From assembly GCA_902583645.1 (NCBI GenBank), contig CACHWQ010000006.1, positions 1 through 64,000 on the forward strand: DNA of 64,000 nucleotides, read 5' to 3'. The stretch's first letter is position 1; each line of letters opens with the position of its first letter. A program made the position numbers and the translations under genes. The stretch comes from an uncultured Pelagibacteraceae bacterium (lineage in GTDB: Bacteria > Pseudomonadota > Alphaproteobacteria > Pelagibacterales > Pelagibacteraceae). Below are positions 1 to 9,894 of the stretch, in pieces. The notes beneath the pieces were generated by a model. The model was not told the DNA's origin and did not search any database. It was given only the letters and a program-made list of their open reading frames with translations.

Positions 1-274
1 GCAATGGCTTTGAACAGAGATATTTTTGAATTACAATGTCATTATATCCATCAACATCTCCAAAAGTTTTCGATAAAATTTTATATGGATTTTCTTGATA
101 ACCTTTGAAATATTCTTTAAATGCTTTCCTAACTCTTTTTGGAGTTTCCAATAATCCTTCTCTACCAGGATCTTCTCCTATATATTTTAAAATCTTGATA
201 AAAGCTTCTTCAGCTTCCTTGTCAGATACTTCGCTCTCTATATTAGATTTATTAAATTCTTTAACTAATTTCAT
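1..274 (-). CDS. folE: GTP cyclohydrolase I, N-terminal part; partial and apparently frameshifted
   Basis: The minus-strand frame from the ATG at 274 encodes a FolE N-terminus: an acidic helix, then DPGREGLLETPKRVRKAF at about residues 34-51 and FGDVDGYNDIVIQ at about 69-81. FolE converts GTP to dihydroneopterin triphosphate at the head of folate synthesis. The gene runs off the left edge. In the ATG frame the residues after DIVIQ read KYLCSKPL, which does not fit the family. Removing one base from the five-T run at 23-27 gives NISVQSHC, the expected lead into the zinc-binding Cys-Glu-His-His motif. The frame therefore appears shifted by one base in a homopolymer, either a sequence error or a real lesion. 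The family call is strong; intactness is unresolved. Confidence 0.85.
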   Translation of the reverse strand, partial: MKLVKEFNKSNIESEVSDKEAEEAFIKILKYIGEDPGREGLLETPKRVRKAFKEYFKGYQENPYKILSKTFGDVDGYNDIVIQKYLCSKPL

Positions 275-350
275 CGACGTTCTTATACATATAAATACTT
301 ATTTTTAAAATATTTAATATATCTAAAGATATGTTACATAAGAACTATAT

Positions 351-818
351 ATGTTTAAAAAAAGAGAAAATGTTAAAGAAATAGAGGAAGGTAAGCTTTT
401 ATCACCGAAATTTGATAACAACGGTCTGATACCAGTTGTGACAACATGTGCCAACACAAAAGAAATATTGATGCACGGTCATATGAATGTAGAAGCGCTA
501 AAACTTACTATGGAAACTAAAGAAGCTCATTATTGGAGCAGATCAAGAAAGCAAGTTTGGCACAAAGGTAAAACAAGTGGATTTATACAAAAAGTAAAGG
601 AATTAAGAATTGATGACGACCAAGATTCTATTTGGATGAGTGTAGATATTGGAGCGGGTGCTAGCTGCCATGTTGGTTACAGATCTTGTTTTTATAGATC
701 AATTCCATTAGGTAAAATCGATAACGCTAGAAATATAGAGATGAAATTTGAAGAGAAAGAAAAAAAATTTGATCCAGAAAAAATTTATAAAGGGCAGCCA
801 AATCCAACAAAAATTTGA
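351..818 (+). CDS. hisI: Phosphoribosyl-AMP cyclohydrolase
   Basis: This enzyme opens the purine ring of phosphoribosyl-AMP in histidine biosynthesis and is a cytosolic zinc enzyme. The 155-residue protein carries the family core: GHMNVEALKLTMETKEAHYWSRS from about residue 43, WHKGKTSG, the acidic metal site DDDQDSIW near 87, and the Cys-rich end GASCHVGYRSCFYR near 103-116. It is a stand-alone HisI with no fused HisE domain, as in many alphaproteobacteria. It is divergent from folE with 76 bases between them. Its TGA stop overlaps the ATG of the next gene (TGATG), which suggests translational coupling. Confidence 0.93.
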   Translation: MFKKRENVKEIEEGKLLSPKFDNNGLIPVVTTCANTKEILMHGHMNVEALKLTMETKEAHYWSRSRKQVWHKGKTSGFIQKVKELRIDDDQDSIWMSVDIGAGASCHVGYRSCFYRSIPLGKIDNARNIEMKFEEKEKKFDPEKIYKGQPNPTKI

Positions 819-1192
819 TGGAAGATAATCAAAAAAATGTCTTAGGAGAAGAACTTGAGGATTGTTCCTTGGATCCATTAACTGGGTGGTATAGAGATGG
901 ATGTTGTAAGACAGACGAAAATGATAAAGGTGTTCACACAGTTTGTGCCAAAGTAAATAATGAATTTTTAAATTGGTGTAAGAATGCGGGAAATGATTTA
1001 ATCACTCCCCATCCCGAGTTTGGTTTTCCTGGATTGAAAGAGGGAGATAGTTGGTGTGTTTGTGCTAGTTGGTATTCGAAAGCAGTAGAAGCAGGCAAAG
1101 GATGTCCAATTTATTTAAAAAAGACACATCAAAATACTTTAAAATTAATTCCTATTGAAACCTTAAAAAAATTTGCAATAGATTTATCGTAA
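818..1192 (+). CDS. DUF2237 family protein
   Basis: This is a protein of about 124 residues matching the DUF2237 family: NVLGEELEDCSLDPLTGWYR, then DGCC, HTVCA, PEFGFPGLKEGDSWCVCA and a WYSKAVEAG segment. Six to seven Cys residues at family positions suggest metal or disulfide chemistry, but the function is unknown. I chose the ATG at 818 over a TTG one codon earlier because it overlaps the hisI stop. The stop codon lies one base from the stop of the convergent gene at 1194. Confidence 0.88.
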   Translation: MEDNQKNVLGEELEDCSLDPLTGWYRDGCCKTDENDKGVHTVCAKVNNEFLNWCKNAGNDLITPHPEFGFPGLKEGDSWCVCASWYSKAVEAGKGCPIYLKKTHQNTLKLIPIETLKKFAIDLS

Positions 1193-1193
1193 G

Positions 1194-1763
1194 CTAATAA
1201 AGTTGTGTATCTGATAACTTACCAGAGCAACTTAAATTAAATTTTGAAATAGGATGTATAATATTTATTGTAACTGAAGTTTTGTCTATTAGACTAATTA
1301 TTTGATCCTCTTTTATATTCTGCAAGTTGAATATATTATTTTTAATATACTCAAACAAAACATCTTCTGTAATTGAATAATTTTTTTTTAATGTTAATGC
1401 ATTATATCCAAATTTATTTGTGACTATTTTATTTCTTACTATATTGCAATCAGTAATCTTAGGTTTATATTTTTTTTTCTTTAAATATCTATTTTTATCC
1501 ATTATCGCATTTATTCTTATATTGGTATTATTATCTTTATCAATTTTTAACTCGTAATTTAATGATTGATACTTAACCATAAGTCCAACTTTTCTAGAAC
1601 TAATAACTCTATCTTGATTTTTTAAAAAAAAAATTTCGTATTTCATTAAAATAAGATCTTTAATAGTTGGGCTTATATTTTCAAAGTTGCTTGCTTGAGT
1701 GTTTATAATTAATACAAATAATAAGATTATATTAGATAAAAAAAAATTTTTACATATTTCCAT
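1194..1763 (-). CDS. Predicted exported protein of unknown function
   Basis: I do not recognise this family. The ATG at 1763 starts a protein with a short polar start, a hydrophobic stretch (FFLSNIILLFVLIINTQAS) typical of a signal peptide, and a Lys/Asn/Ile-rich mature part of about 165 residues with two Cys, possibly disulfide-linked. A GTG six codons upstream also opens the frame but would put residues ahead of the signal. The gene overlaps the end of the ETF-QO gene by about 14 bases, so it is probably the last gene of the dimethylglycine dehydrogenase operon. Confidence 0.65.
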   Translation of the reverse strand: MEICKNFFLSNIILLFVLIINTQASNFENISPTIKDLILMKYEIFFLKNQDRVISSRKVGLMVKYQSLNYELKIDKDNNTNIRINAIMDKNRYLKKKKYKPKITDCNIVRNKIVTNKFGYNALTLKKNYSITEDVLFEYIKNNIFNLQNIKEDQIISLIDKTSVTINIIHPISKFNLSCSGKLSDTQLY

Positions 1764-3369
1764 ATTTTGGACCACCACCACCTTCTGGAGTTACCCAGGT
1801 AATATTTTGAGATGGTTCTTTTATATCACAGGTTTTACAATGGATGCAGTTTTGCGAGTTAATTACAAATTTTGAGGAACCATTTTCAACTTGCACTTCG
1901 TATACACCAACAGGACAATATCTTTGAGCCGGCTCATCGTATTTTTCTAAAGTATAATTAATTGGTAAATTTGGGTCTTTAAGTTGTAAATGTACTGGCT
2001 GATTTTCAGCATGATTTGTTCCTGTCAGATAAACAGAGCTTGTTTTATCAAAAGTAATTTTATTATCAGGTTTTGGATAATCAATTTTTGGCATTTTTTT
2101 TGCATCTTTTAATGTTTCATGGTCAGCATGCTTATGTCTCAAAGTAAAAGGTAGCTTACCTCTAAATAATATTTGATCTATTCCAGTAAAAATTATCCCA
2201 AGTATTAAGCCCAAACTAAAGCTTGGTTTGACATTTCTTGCAGCATGAAGTTCTTCATATACCCAACTTTTATTAAATTTTTCCTCATATATTGATAGGT
2301 TTTTTTGTTTACCCAAGTGTTCAAATATTGTTTCAGCTGCAATCATTCCACTTTTCATAGCTGTATGAGAGCCTTTTATCTTTGGCATATTTAGTGTCCC
2401 TGCATCACAACCTACTAGTAAAGCACCTGGCATATACATTTTTGGTAGACTTTGAATACCACCTTCAATTAATGCTCTTGCACCATAAGAAATCCTTTTT
2501 CCATTCTCTATATATTTTTTTATTGCTGGATGAGTTTTAAATCTTTGAAATTCATCAAACGGAGATAAATGCGGGTTTTTATAATCTAATCCAATTACAT
2601 ACCCTAAAAAAATTTGTCTATTCTCTGCATGATACATAAAGCTGCCACCATAAGTTTGGTTATCTAGTGGCCACCCTGCAGTATGCATTACCAAACCTTC
2701 ATGGTGCATATCCTCACTAATTTCCCAAATCTCTTTGAAACCGATTCCGTATTGCTGAGGATCTTTTCCTTTATTTAACTCAAATTTATTTATTAATTGT
2801 TTCCCTAGATGTCCCCTGCATCCTTCAGCAAATACTGTAACCTTTGCATGTAATTCCATACCTGGTTCATAACTATCTTTTTTTTCTCCATTTTTATCTA
2901 AGCCCATATCTTGTGTTGCAACACCTTTAACCGATCCATCGTCATTATATAAAATTTCACTAGCTGGAAAACCTGGAAAAATTTCAACACCTAAACCTTC
3001 AGCTTGTTCTGCAAGCCATCTACATAAATTTGCTAAGCTAATAATATAATTATTATGGTTTTGTTGAACTTTAGGTAATAACCAAGTAGGCCAACTCAAA
3101 TATTTTGTTTTACCTAAAAATAAAAATTTTTCTTTAGAAACTTTTGTTTTAATTGGACTATTTAATTCTTTCCAATTGGGTATCAGCTCATCTAATGCTC
3201 GAGTTTCAAAAACATTTCCTGATAAAATATGCGCCCCTATCTCAGAAGCTTTTTCTAAAATGCAAACATTTAAATCAGCGTTTAATTGTTTAAGTTTAAT
3301 TGCAGCAGATAATCCAGATGGACCACCACCAATAATTACAACATCGTATTCCATTACCTCACGAGACAT
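1750..3369 (-). CDS. Electron transfer flavoprotein-ubiquinone oxidoreductase
   Basis: This membrane-associated flavo-iron-sulfur enzyme takes electrons from reduced ETF and passes them to ubiquinone. The 539 residues match family length. The FAD loop GGGPSGLSAAIKL sits at about 14-26. The C-terminal [4Fe-4S] cluster site is visible as Cys485 (CPVGVY) and Cys508, 511 and 514 (NCIHCKTCDIKEP), followed by the usual ITWVTPEGGGGPKY tail. It lies downstream of dimethylglycine dehydrogenase, etfB and etfA on the same strand, so the operon encodes the complete electron route from methyl-group oxidation to the quinone pool. Confidence 0.96.
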   Translation of the reverse strand: MSREVMEYDVVIIGGGPSGLSAAIKLKQLNADLNVCILEKASEIGAHILSGNVFETRALDELIPNWKELNSPIKTKVSKEKFLFLGKTKYLSWPTWLLPKVQQNHNNYIISLANLCRWLAEQAEGLGVEIFPGFPASEILYNDDGSVKGVATQDMGLDKNGEKKDSYEPGMELHAKVTVFAEGCRGHLGKQLINKFELNKGKDPQQYGIGFKEIWEISEDMHHEGLVMHTAGWPLDNQTYGGSFMYHAENRQIFLGYVIGLDYKNPHLSPFDEFQRFKTHPAIKKYIENGKRISYGARALIEGGIQSLPKMYMPGALLVGCDAGTLNMPKIKGSHTAMKSGMIAAETIFEHLGKQKNLSIYEEKFNKSWVYEELHAARNVKPSFSLGLILGIIFTGIDQILFRGKLPFTLRHKHADHETLKDAKKMPKIDYPKPDNKITFDKTSSVYLTGTNHAENQPVHLQLKDPNLPINYTLEKYDEPAQRYCPVGVYEVQVENGSSKFVINSQNCIHCKTCDIKEPSQNITWVTPEGGGGPKYGNM

Positions 3370-3392
3370 ATTGAAAATTTTTACAGTATTTG

Positions 3393-4346
3393 TTATTTTT
3401 GTATAGTGTTTAATTTGTTCAATTCTTCCAGAAATTTAGGAAGAGCATCAAATAAATCAGCCTCTAAGCCATAATCTGCAACAGAAAAAATAGGTGCCTC
3501 ACCATCTTTATTAATTGCGACAATTACTTTACTCTCTTTCATACCAGCCAAATGTTGAATTGCACCTGAAATTCCGACTGCTATGTATAAATCTGGAACA
3601 ACTACTTTACCAGTTTGACCCACTTGGTGATCATTTGTAATGTAGCCCGCATCAACTGCTGCTCTTGATGCACCGATCGCTGCGTTTAATTTATCAGCAA
3701 TTGCTGTAATGAGTTTAAAATTTTCACCACTCTGCATACCTCTTCCACCTGAAATTACTATTCTTGCTGTACCAAGTTCTGGTCTATCTGATTTAATTTC
3801 TTCTTTTTTTACAAATTTAGTATTTTGAGATGAATCGGTATTTTCACCTTTAACTATTTCTGCTGATCCACCTGAGGTCGGAGCAGGATCAAAGGATGTG
3901 GGTCTAATAGTGACACATTTTTTTTTATCAGAACTTTTTACTGTTGCAAATGCATTTCCCGCATAGATAGGTCTTAAAAAAGTATCTTCGGAAATTACTT
4001 TTATGATATCGCTCACTTGAGAAGTATCTAATAATGCTGCAATTCTAGGCATTAAGTTTTTACCAAATGTATTTGCTGAACTAACAATGTGTGAATAATT
4101 TTCTGCGTATTTAACTATTACTGGCGTATAATTTTCCGCAATATAGTTTTCGTAAATATCATCATCTACATGTATAACTTTTTTAACACTCGGAACTTCT
4201 GATATTGATTTTGCAACCGTATCGGCATTTTTACCGATTACCAATACATGTAAATCATCATTTATTTGAGATGCAGCAGTTATAGCATTGAAAGTAAATG
4301 GTTTTACTTCTTTATTATTGTGTTCTGCTATTAATAACACTGACAT
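3393..4346 (-). CDS. etfA: Electron transfer flavoprotein alpha subunit
   Basis: EtfA holds the FAD of the ETF heterodimer. The 317-residue protein has the typical N-terminal domain and the conserved C-terminal FAD region: SGGRGMQSGENF, then AIGASRAAVDAGYI, QVGQTGKVV and YIAVGISGAIQHLAGM, with NKDGEAPIF and DYGLEADLFD near the end. Its start touches the etfB stop at 4346, and 23 bases separate it from the ETF-QO gene. It should accept electrons from the adjacent dimethylglycine dehydrogenase and possibly from the second dehydrogenase at 49225-51630. Confidence 0.96.
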   Translation of the reverse strand: MSVLLIAEHNNKEVKPFTFNAITAASQINDDLHVLVIGKNADTVAKSISEVPSVKKVIHVDDDIYENYIAENYTPVIVKYAENYSHIVSSANTFGKNLMPRIAALLDTSQVSDIIKVISEDTFLRPIYAGNAFATVKSSDKKKCVTIRPTSFDPAPTSGGSAEIVKGENTDSSQNTKFVKKEEIKSDRPELGTARIVISGGRGMQSGENFKLITAIADKLNAAIGASRAAVDAGYITNDHQVGQTGKVVVPDLYIAVGISGAIQHLAGMKESKVIVAINKDGEAPIFSVADYGLEADLFDALPKFLEELNKLNTIQK

Positions 4347-5095
4347 TATATTACTTTAGCCTCATTTTTTAATTTTTGAACCAGTTCTTCAACGCTAGCA
4401 ACTTTTATTCCAGCTTTTCTTTTTGGTGGTTCTTCAACCTTAATTTGCTCAATTCTTGGTTTAATATCAATGCCTAATTCTGAAGCATCTATTTGTTCAA
4501 GAGGTTTTTTCTTTGCTTTCATTATATTGGGTAAAGATGCATATCTAGGCTCATTTAGCCTTAAATCACATGTAACAATAGATGGAATTTTTACTTCTAT
4601 TGTTTCAAGTCCTTCATCAACTTCTCTTGTTACTTCTAAAACGTTTTCTTTAACATCGATTTTGGATGCGAATGTTGCTTGAGGCCAATTTAAAATAGCA
4701 GCTAACATTTGACCAGTTTGATTACAATCATCATCAATAGCTTGTTTTCCCATAAAAACTAAATCTGGTTTTTCTTTTTCAACAACTTTTTGTAAAATTT
4801 TTGCAACTGCCAGTGGCTCAATAGTACCAGATGCTTTTACTAGTATTCCTCTGTCAGCGCCAACTGCTAATGCTTTCCTAACTGTTTCTTGAGCTTTTTC
4901 TTCTCCAACACTAACAACAATTATTTCTTTTGCCTTACCGGACTCTTTTATTTTCACTGCTTCTTCAACAGCGTTATCATCTGGTGGATTTGTTGACATT
5001 TTAACATTATCTGTGACAACTCCTGAACCGTCCTCTTTAACTCTAATTTGAACGTTGTAATCAATAACTCTTTTTACTGCTACTAATATTTTCAT
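4346..5095 (-). CDS. etfB: Electron transfer flavoprotein beta subunit
   Basis: EtfB binds AMP and carries the recognition loop for partner dehydrogenases. The 249 residues match the family throughout: [20 protein letters not shown] at the start, [34 protein letters not shown] and [20 protein letters not shown]. The last segment is the recognition-loop region. The gene is coupled to its neighbours by terminal overlaps at 5095 (dehydrogenase stop) and 4346 (etfA start). Confidence 0.96.
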   Translation of the reverse strand: MKILVAVKRVIDYNVQIRVKEDGSGVVTDNVKMSTNPPDDNAVEEAVKIKESGKAKEIIVVSVGEEKAQETVRKALAVGADRGILVKASGTIEPLAVAKILQKVVEKEKPDLVFMGKQAIDDDCNQTGQMLAAILNWPQATFASKIDVKENVLEVTREVDEGLETIEVKIPSIVTCDLRLNEPRYASLPNIMKAKKKPLEQIDASELGIDIKPRIEQIKVEEPPKRKAGIKVASVEELVQKLKNEAKVI

Positions 5096-7527
5096 CAGGC
5101 TCTTAGTAATTTGTTTTCTCCATCATAAGGACTATCTTCTAAAATTGTTGCCTCATGCATTTTGCCTAATATATCAATTTTAAGTTTTTGTCCAACATTT
5201 GCTAAACCAGGTTTTACCATTCCTAGTGCGATCGATTTTCCCAATCTAAAACCATAGTCTCCACCTGTTGCTCTTCCAACAACAGTTCCATTTTCATATA
5301 TTGGATTATTTCCTAACACGTCAGCATCAGAAACATTGTGTACTTCCATTGTTACCAGCTTATTATTAAAACCTTTTTCTCTCCATTTATTTAATGCATC
5401 TAAGCCAATGAAGCTTCCTTTATTTGGATGAATAAATCTATCTAACCCACTCTCGTATGGCGCATACTCAATTGATAGTTCTGTACCTACAAGTTTATAG
5501 GATTTTTCTACCCTAAGACTATTCATAGCTCGTATTCCAAAAGGTTTTAAGCCTAAATCTTTTCCTGCTTCAATTAATTTGTCAAATATATGATTTTGAT
5601 ATTCAATTGGGTGGTGTAGTTCCCAGCCTAATTCACCAACAAAATTTACTCTCATCGCGTTAACTGGTGCATACCCTACATCTACATTTTTTGCACTCAG
5701 CCATTTAAAATTCTCATTCGAAAAATCATCTTTAGAAACTCTTTGCATAAGCTCTCTTGATTTTGGACCTGCAACGACTAATACTCCTGTGCTATTAGTT
5801 AAATTTTCAAATATCACACTTCCATCTTTGGGCATCCATTTATGTATCCAATCATGATCAAGTCTTTGAAAGGCTCCAGCTGAAACTAAATAAAAGCTGT
5901 CTTCATTTTCTTTTAGAATTGTAAATTCAGAGTGAACACCACCTTTTGTGTTTAATGCATGACATAAATTTACTCTTCCTATTTTTTTTGGAAGTTTATT
6001 TGCCACTAAATTATCTAAAAATTCTTCTGCTTTTGGTCCTCTTATTCTACATTTTGCAAATGCAGTCATATCTAAAAGCCCAACATTTTCTCTAACATTT
6101 TTGCATTCTTTTTCAACTGCTTTAAACCATTTTGATCTTCTAAAAGACCAATCATCTTTTTGCTCCATACCTTCCGTTGCAAAAAAATTTGGTCTTTCCC
6201 ACCCAAATTTTTGTCCAAATACAGCGCCTAATTTTTTCATTCTGTCATAACATGGTGCTGTTCTTAATGGTCTTGCAGCTGGTCTTTCTTCATCAGGAAA
6301 ATGAGTTATAAAAACATGGCTGTAGGCTTCTTCATTTTTTTCTTTTAAATAAGATTTAGAACAATAATCCCCATATCTTCTAGGTTCAACACCTAGCATA
6401 TCAATTGTAGGCTCTCCATCTACAATCCATTCTGCTAATTGCCAACCTGCTCCTCCAGCTGCTGTTATTCCAAAACTGTGACCCTCATTGATCCAAAAAT
6501 TTTTAAGTCCCCACGCAGGTCCAACAATTGGATTACCATCTGGCGTATAACAAATTGCTCCATTATAAACTTTCTTAACACCTACTTCTCCAAAAGCAGG
6601 AACTCTATGAATTGCACCTTCTATATGTGGAGCTAATCTATCTAGATCTTCTTGAAATAATTCGTATTCAGAATCTTTTGATGGTCCATCGACATAACAA
6701 CAAGGAGCACCATCTTCATAAGGTCCAAGTATAAGACCTCCTGCTTCTTCTCTCATATACCATCTGCTATCGCTGTCTCTTAATACTCCCATTTCGGGTA
6801 AACCTTCTTTTTTTCTTTTTTGAATTTCTGGATGAGGTTCTGTGACAATGTACTGATGTTCAACTGGTATAACTGGTATTTCTAATCCAACCATTTTTCC
6901 TGTTTGTCTCGCAAAATTTCCTGAACACGACATAACATGTTCACACTCAATACTACCTTTATCCGTTTCAACAACCCAACCATCTTTCGTTTGTTTGATT
7001 CCAACAACGTTTGTATTTCTATAAATTTCTGCGCCTCTTTTTCTTGCCCCTGTAGCTAAAGCTTGTGTAAGATCAGCAGGTTGAATATAGCCATCTTCTG
7101 GGTGTTGAATTGCTCCAACCAAATCACTTGTATTGCATAGGGGCCAAATTTCTTTTACTTGATCTGGTGTTAAAAATTTTACATCTACACCTATTGTTTG
7201 TGCAACACCAGCATACTGATGATATTCATCCATTCTGTCTTTTGTGCTTGCAAGTCTAATATTTGAAACAACGCTAAAGCCAACATTTTTACCTGTTTCT
7301 TCCTCAAGAGTTTTGTAAAGATTAACAGCATATTTATGTAATTGGCCAACTGAGTAACTCATGTTAAAAAGTGGTAGTAAACCTGCAGCATGCCATGTTG
7401 AGCCAGAGGTCAGCTCTTTTCTTTCAACTAATACCACATCTGACCAACCTTTTTTTGCTAGGTGATAAAGAGCGCTAACACCAACTACTCCACCCCCAAC
7501 AATAACTACTTTAGTTTTTGCTTTCAT
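5095..7527 (-). CDS. Dimethylglycine dehydrogenase-type flavoprotein (DAO + GcvT domains)
   Basis: The 810-residue protein has an N-terminal FAD domain ([13 protein letters not shown] near residue 10), the SGSTWHAAG motif whose His carries covalent FAD in this family, and a C-terminal GcvT-like folate-binding half from about residue 430. Such enzymes oxidise an N-methyl group of dimethylglycine or sarcosine and hand the formaldehyde unit to tetrahydrofolate. It is immediately followed by etfB, etfA and ETF-QO, the expected electron acceptors. Dimethylglycine is favoured over sarcosine because of the betaine genes around it, but sequence alone does not separate the two. A paralog lies at 49225-51630. 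Confidence 0.85.
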   Translation of the reverse strand: MKAKTKVVIVGGGVVGVSALYHLAKKGWSDVVLVERKELTSGSTWHAAGLLPLFNMSYSVGQLHKYAVNLYKTLEEETGKNVGFSVVSNIRLASTKDRMDEYHQYAGVAQTIGVDVKFLTPDQVKEIWPLCNTSDLVGAIQHPEDGYIQPADLTQALATGARKRGAEIYRNTNVVGIKQTKDGWVVETDKGSIECEHVMSCSGNFARQTGKMVGLEIPVIPVEHQYIVTEPHPEIQKRKKEGLPEMGVLRDSDSRWYMREEAGGLILGPYEDGAPCCYVDGPSKDSEYELFQEDLDRLAPHIEGAIHRVPAFGEVGVKKVYNGAICYTPDGNPIVGPAWGLKNFWINEGHSFGITAAGGAGWQLAEWIVDGEPTIDMLGVEPRRYGDYCSKSYLKEKNEEAYSHVFITHFPDEERPAARPLRTAPCYDRMKKLGAVFGQKFGWERPNFFATEGMEQKDDWSFRRSKWFKAVEKECKNVRENVGLLDMTAFAKCRIRGPKAEEFLDNLVANKLPKKIGRVNLCHALNTKGGVHSEFTILKENEDSFYLVSAGAFQRLDHDWIHKWMPKDGSVIFENLTNSTGVLVVAGPKSRELMQRVSKDDFSNENFKWLSAKNVDVGYAPVNAMRVNFVGELGWELHHPIEYQNHIFDKLIEAGKDLGLKPFGIRAMNSLRVEKSYKLVGTELSIEYAPYESGLDRFIHPNKGSFIGLDALNKWREKGFNNKLVTMEVHNVSDADVLGNNPIYENGTVVGRATGGDYGFRLGKSIALGMVKPGLANVGQKLKIDILGKMHEATILEDSPYDGENKLLRA

Positions 7528-7571
7528 AAAACCGATTCCTACTAGATTTTTGATTTGAACGAAACATAATT

Positions 7572-7778
7572 TTAATAATCATCATCTTCGTCTCTCCATC
7601 CTTTAATATACATTAAATATGCCGCTACAGTCACACTTATACATCCTACAATCATACCTAGGTTAAGGCCAAATTGTTTGCCAAAAAAATACCAACCAAG
7701 TTGAGTGGACCCTATTGTTGGTACGCATAAAATTATCATCAAAATTGGAACTCTTTCATAAAAAGGTTTTTTTTTCAT
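7572..7778 (-). CDS. Small two-helix membrane protein
   Basis: A 68-residue protein with a basic start (MKKKPFYERV), two hydrophobic segments at about residues 11-32 and 36-58, and an acidic tail (DEDDDY). I recognise no family. The basic-hydrophobic-acidic pattern suggests an inner-membrane hairpin. It abuts the secreted protein gene at 7779 and lies 44 bases ahead of the dimethylglycine dehydrogenase gene, so it may be the second gene of that transcript. Confidence 0.65.
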   Translation of the reverse strand: MKKKPFYERVPILMIILCVPTIGSTQLGWYFFGKQFGLNLGMIVGCISVTVAAYLMYIKGWRDEDDDY

Positions 7779-8252
7779 TTAAATTGATGATCCTAGTGGC
7801 ATTGGTTGTGAAACACCACTTGTTAACCAACAATTTTTAAGTGAACCAGATTTGTCATATTTTTTAACCACCCATTCAAATTGATAATACTTTTTCTTAT
7901 CATCTAAAACTGTAACTCTATAAGTTGCACTATTTTCTGAAACAGAAATAATATCTATTTTGTTTTCAATATGATTAATTAACATTACATACATATCACT
8001 TTTGAGCATTGATTTAAACTTCTCTAGCGGACCTGTATATTTTTTATTATTTGGGTGTGCAAACTCCCATGTTTGTTCAATGCCAAAATCTTCGTATGGG
8101 TCGTTATTATTTTTTAATCCATTTAATTGTATCTTTACAACTTCTAATGGCTTAATTGAGTTTTTTGGTTTGATTAACTCAGCATTGCAAAAAGATTGAA
8201 AACAAAAACTTAAAAAAACTAATATTACTAATTTGTTTTTATATAAATACAT
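7779..8252 (-). CDS. Exported DUF4864-like protein
   Basis: A 157-residue protein with a signal peptide (hydrophobic core LVILVFLSFCFQSFCNA, cleavage likely after about residue 24). The mature part has WEFAHPNNKKYTGPLEKFKSML, then YRVTVLDDKKKYYQFEWVVKK and KNCWLTSGVSQPMP, a layout I associate with DUF4864 proteins of the periplasm. The function is unknown. It is the first minus-strand gene of the cluster and is divergent from the dehydrogenase gene at 8310 with 57 bases between. Confidence 0.65.
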   Translation of the reverse strand: MYLYKNKLVILVFLSFCFQSFCNAELIKPKNSIKPLEVVKIQLNGLKNNNDPYEDFGIEQTWEFAHPNNKKYTGPLEKFKSMLKSDMYVMLINHIENKIDIISVSENSATYRVTVLDDKKKYYQFEWVVKKYDKSGSLKNCWLTSGVSQPMPLGSSI

Positions 8253-8309
8253 TTTTATCTAAACAATATAACATGTGAAAAATAAATTAACTTTACAATA
8301 AGGACGCAA

Positions 8310-9251
8310 ATGAAAATTGGTTTTATAGGCCTAGGAAACGTTGGGGGTAAACTTGCAGGCAGCCTATTGAGAAATAACTTTAAATTGACTGTATATGACC
8401 TTAACCCACTAATTATGGAAGAATTAAGTTTAAAAGGAGCAAGCATTTCAAAAAATCCAAAAGAGCTTGCTGAGGATTCTGATCTTATAATTACTTGCTT
8501 GCCCTCACCTGAAATTTGTGCGGAAGTAATGGAGTCTAAAGACGGAGTAATTAATGGATTATCAAAGAATAAAATATGGCTTGAAATGAGTACTACGGAT
8601 GAAAACGAGGTAAAAAGAATTGGGAAGCTGGTAATTGAAAAAAAAGCTTTTGCCCTTGATGGACCTGTCAGTGGAGGTTGCCACAGAGCAGACACTGGAA
8701 ATATTGCAATATTTGTTGGTGGAGAAAGGACTGCGTTTGAAAAAATTTTTCCTGCTCTTTCTGCAATGGGTGAAAAGATTCTTCATACTGGAGAATTAGG
8801 TTCTGCTTCTGTTTTGAAAGTTATAACAAATTACTTAGCTTCAGTGCATTTAGTTGCTTTAGGTGAAGCTTGGACTGTTGCTAAAAAATCTAATTTAGAT
8901 TTAGGAAAAACCTTTAAGGGAATTGCTATTTCTTCTGGAAATTCATTTGTTCACGAAACAGAAAGCCAAGTAATATTAAATGGTTCTTATAATATTAACT
9001 TTACAATGGATTTAGTTTTAAAAGATACTTCTTTATTTGATAATTTAGCAAAAAAACTTAATTCATCTTTAGAAATATCACCTATGATTGTAAAAATATT
9101 TCAAGAAGGTTTAAAAAGTTATGGTCCTCGCGCCTGGTCCTCAAAGATCGTTAAAAGAATGGAAGATAAAAATAAAATAGACTTTAGAGAAAAAGGTTTC
9201 CCAAATGAGATAATAGATAAGGAACCTGAAAAGAAAGGTTATGAAATTTAA
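8310..9251 (+). CDS. NAD(P)-dependent beta-hydroxyacid dehydrogenase (3-hydroxyisobutyrate dehydrogenase family)
   Basis: The 313-residue protein has the N-terminal Rossmann motif GFIGLGNVGGKLAGSLL, the family motif DGPVSGGCHRADTGN near residue 117, VGGERTAFEKIFP, and the catalytic Lys region LKVITNYLASVHLVALGEA near 170. It belongs to the family of 3-hydroxyisobutyrate, tartronate semialdehyde and related dehydrogenases. The substrate is not evident. Its end overlaps the GDPD-like gene by 11 bases. It is not the carnitine dehydrogenase of the window, which is at 39136. Confidence 0.85.
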   Translation: MKIGFIGLGNVGGKLAGSLLRNNFKLTVYDLNPLIMEELSLKGASISKNPKELAEDSDLIITCLPSPEICAEVMESKDGVINGLSKNKIWLEMSTTDENEVKRIGKLVIEKKAFALDGPVSGGCHRADTGNIAIFVGGERTAFEKIFPALSAMGEKILHTGELGSASVLKVITNYLASVHLVALGEAWTVAKKSNLDLGKTFKGIAISSGNSFVHETESQVILNGSYNINFTMDLVLKDTSLFDNLAKKLNSSLEISPMIVKIFQEGLKSYGPRAWSSKIVKRMEDKNKIDFREKGFPNEIIDKEPEKKGYEI

Positions 9252-9894
9252 CGGTCGAGGTCACAATATTATTCACAGAGGGCTTGCAAAAAAAACTTTT
9301 CAAGAAAATTCTATTGAAGCTTTCAAATATTGCTTCAAAAGGAATTATGGAATTGAAACTGATTTACATACAACTTTAGATAATAAAATTGTTTGTTATC
9401 ATGATTTCAGTCTTAAACGTTTTAAAAGTAAAAAGTTAATAAAAAATTTAAAATATGAAGATATAAACAAAATTACATCGAAATATAATATGCATATTCC
9501 AACTTTGGATAAATTAATCAAAATATCAAAGAAAAATTATTTAATGTTAGAGATAAAATCAAAATTTACAAAAGAAAACTTTTTAAATCTAATCTCTCAT
9601 ATAAAGAGATTAAAATTCTATAGTATAACTTCTTTTAATGAAAAAAATATTTTAAATATTAATAAAGTTAAAAAAAATTTAAATTTGGGAATAGTGTTTT
9701 CATCATCATCTTCAGTAAAAAAAATTTTACAAAAAAGTAAGTTAAAATATCTTAAATTAATAGTTTTAGAAAAAAAATTTCTAACGAATAAAAAAATCAA
9801 AAAAATTCGGAAACCAATTTATTTTTATACAGTAAAAGATAAAAATACGAGAAATAAATTTTTGGAAAATAATCTTATTTTTGAAAATTTATAA
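9241..9894 (+). CDS. Glycerophosphodiester phosphodiesterase family protein
   Basis: A 217-residue GDPD-fold protein. The metal and catalytic residues are present: HRG near residue 13, QENSIEAF, the acidic pair in GIETDLH near residue 40, and the second His in CYHDFSLKRF. These enzymes release glycerol 3-phosphate from phospholipid head groups. The protein is slightly short for the family, has no signal peptide, and its C-terminal half is very Lys/Asn-rich and poorly conserved. Its stop abuts the convergent oxygenase gene with no spacer. Confidence 0.8.
   Translation: MKFNGRGHNIIHRGLAKKTFQENSIEAFKYCFKRNYGIETDLHTTLDNKIVCYHDFSLKRFKSKKLIKNLKYEDINKITSKYNMHIPTLDKLIKISKKNYLMLEIKSKFTKENFLNLISHIKRLKFYSITSFNEKNILNINKVKKNLNLGIVFSSSSSVKKILQKSKLKYLKLIVLEKKFLTNKKIKKIRKPIYFYTVKDKNTRNKFLENNLIFENL

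Noticed and set aside
8255-8786. Minus-strand open frames of 146 and 74 codons opposite the dehydrogenase gene.
   Set aside because: They lie antisense to a well-conserved gene, have no family features and no ribosome binding site.
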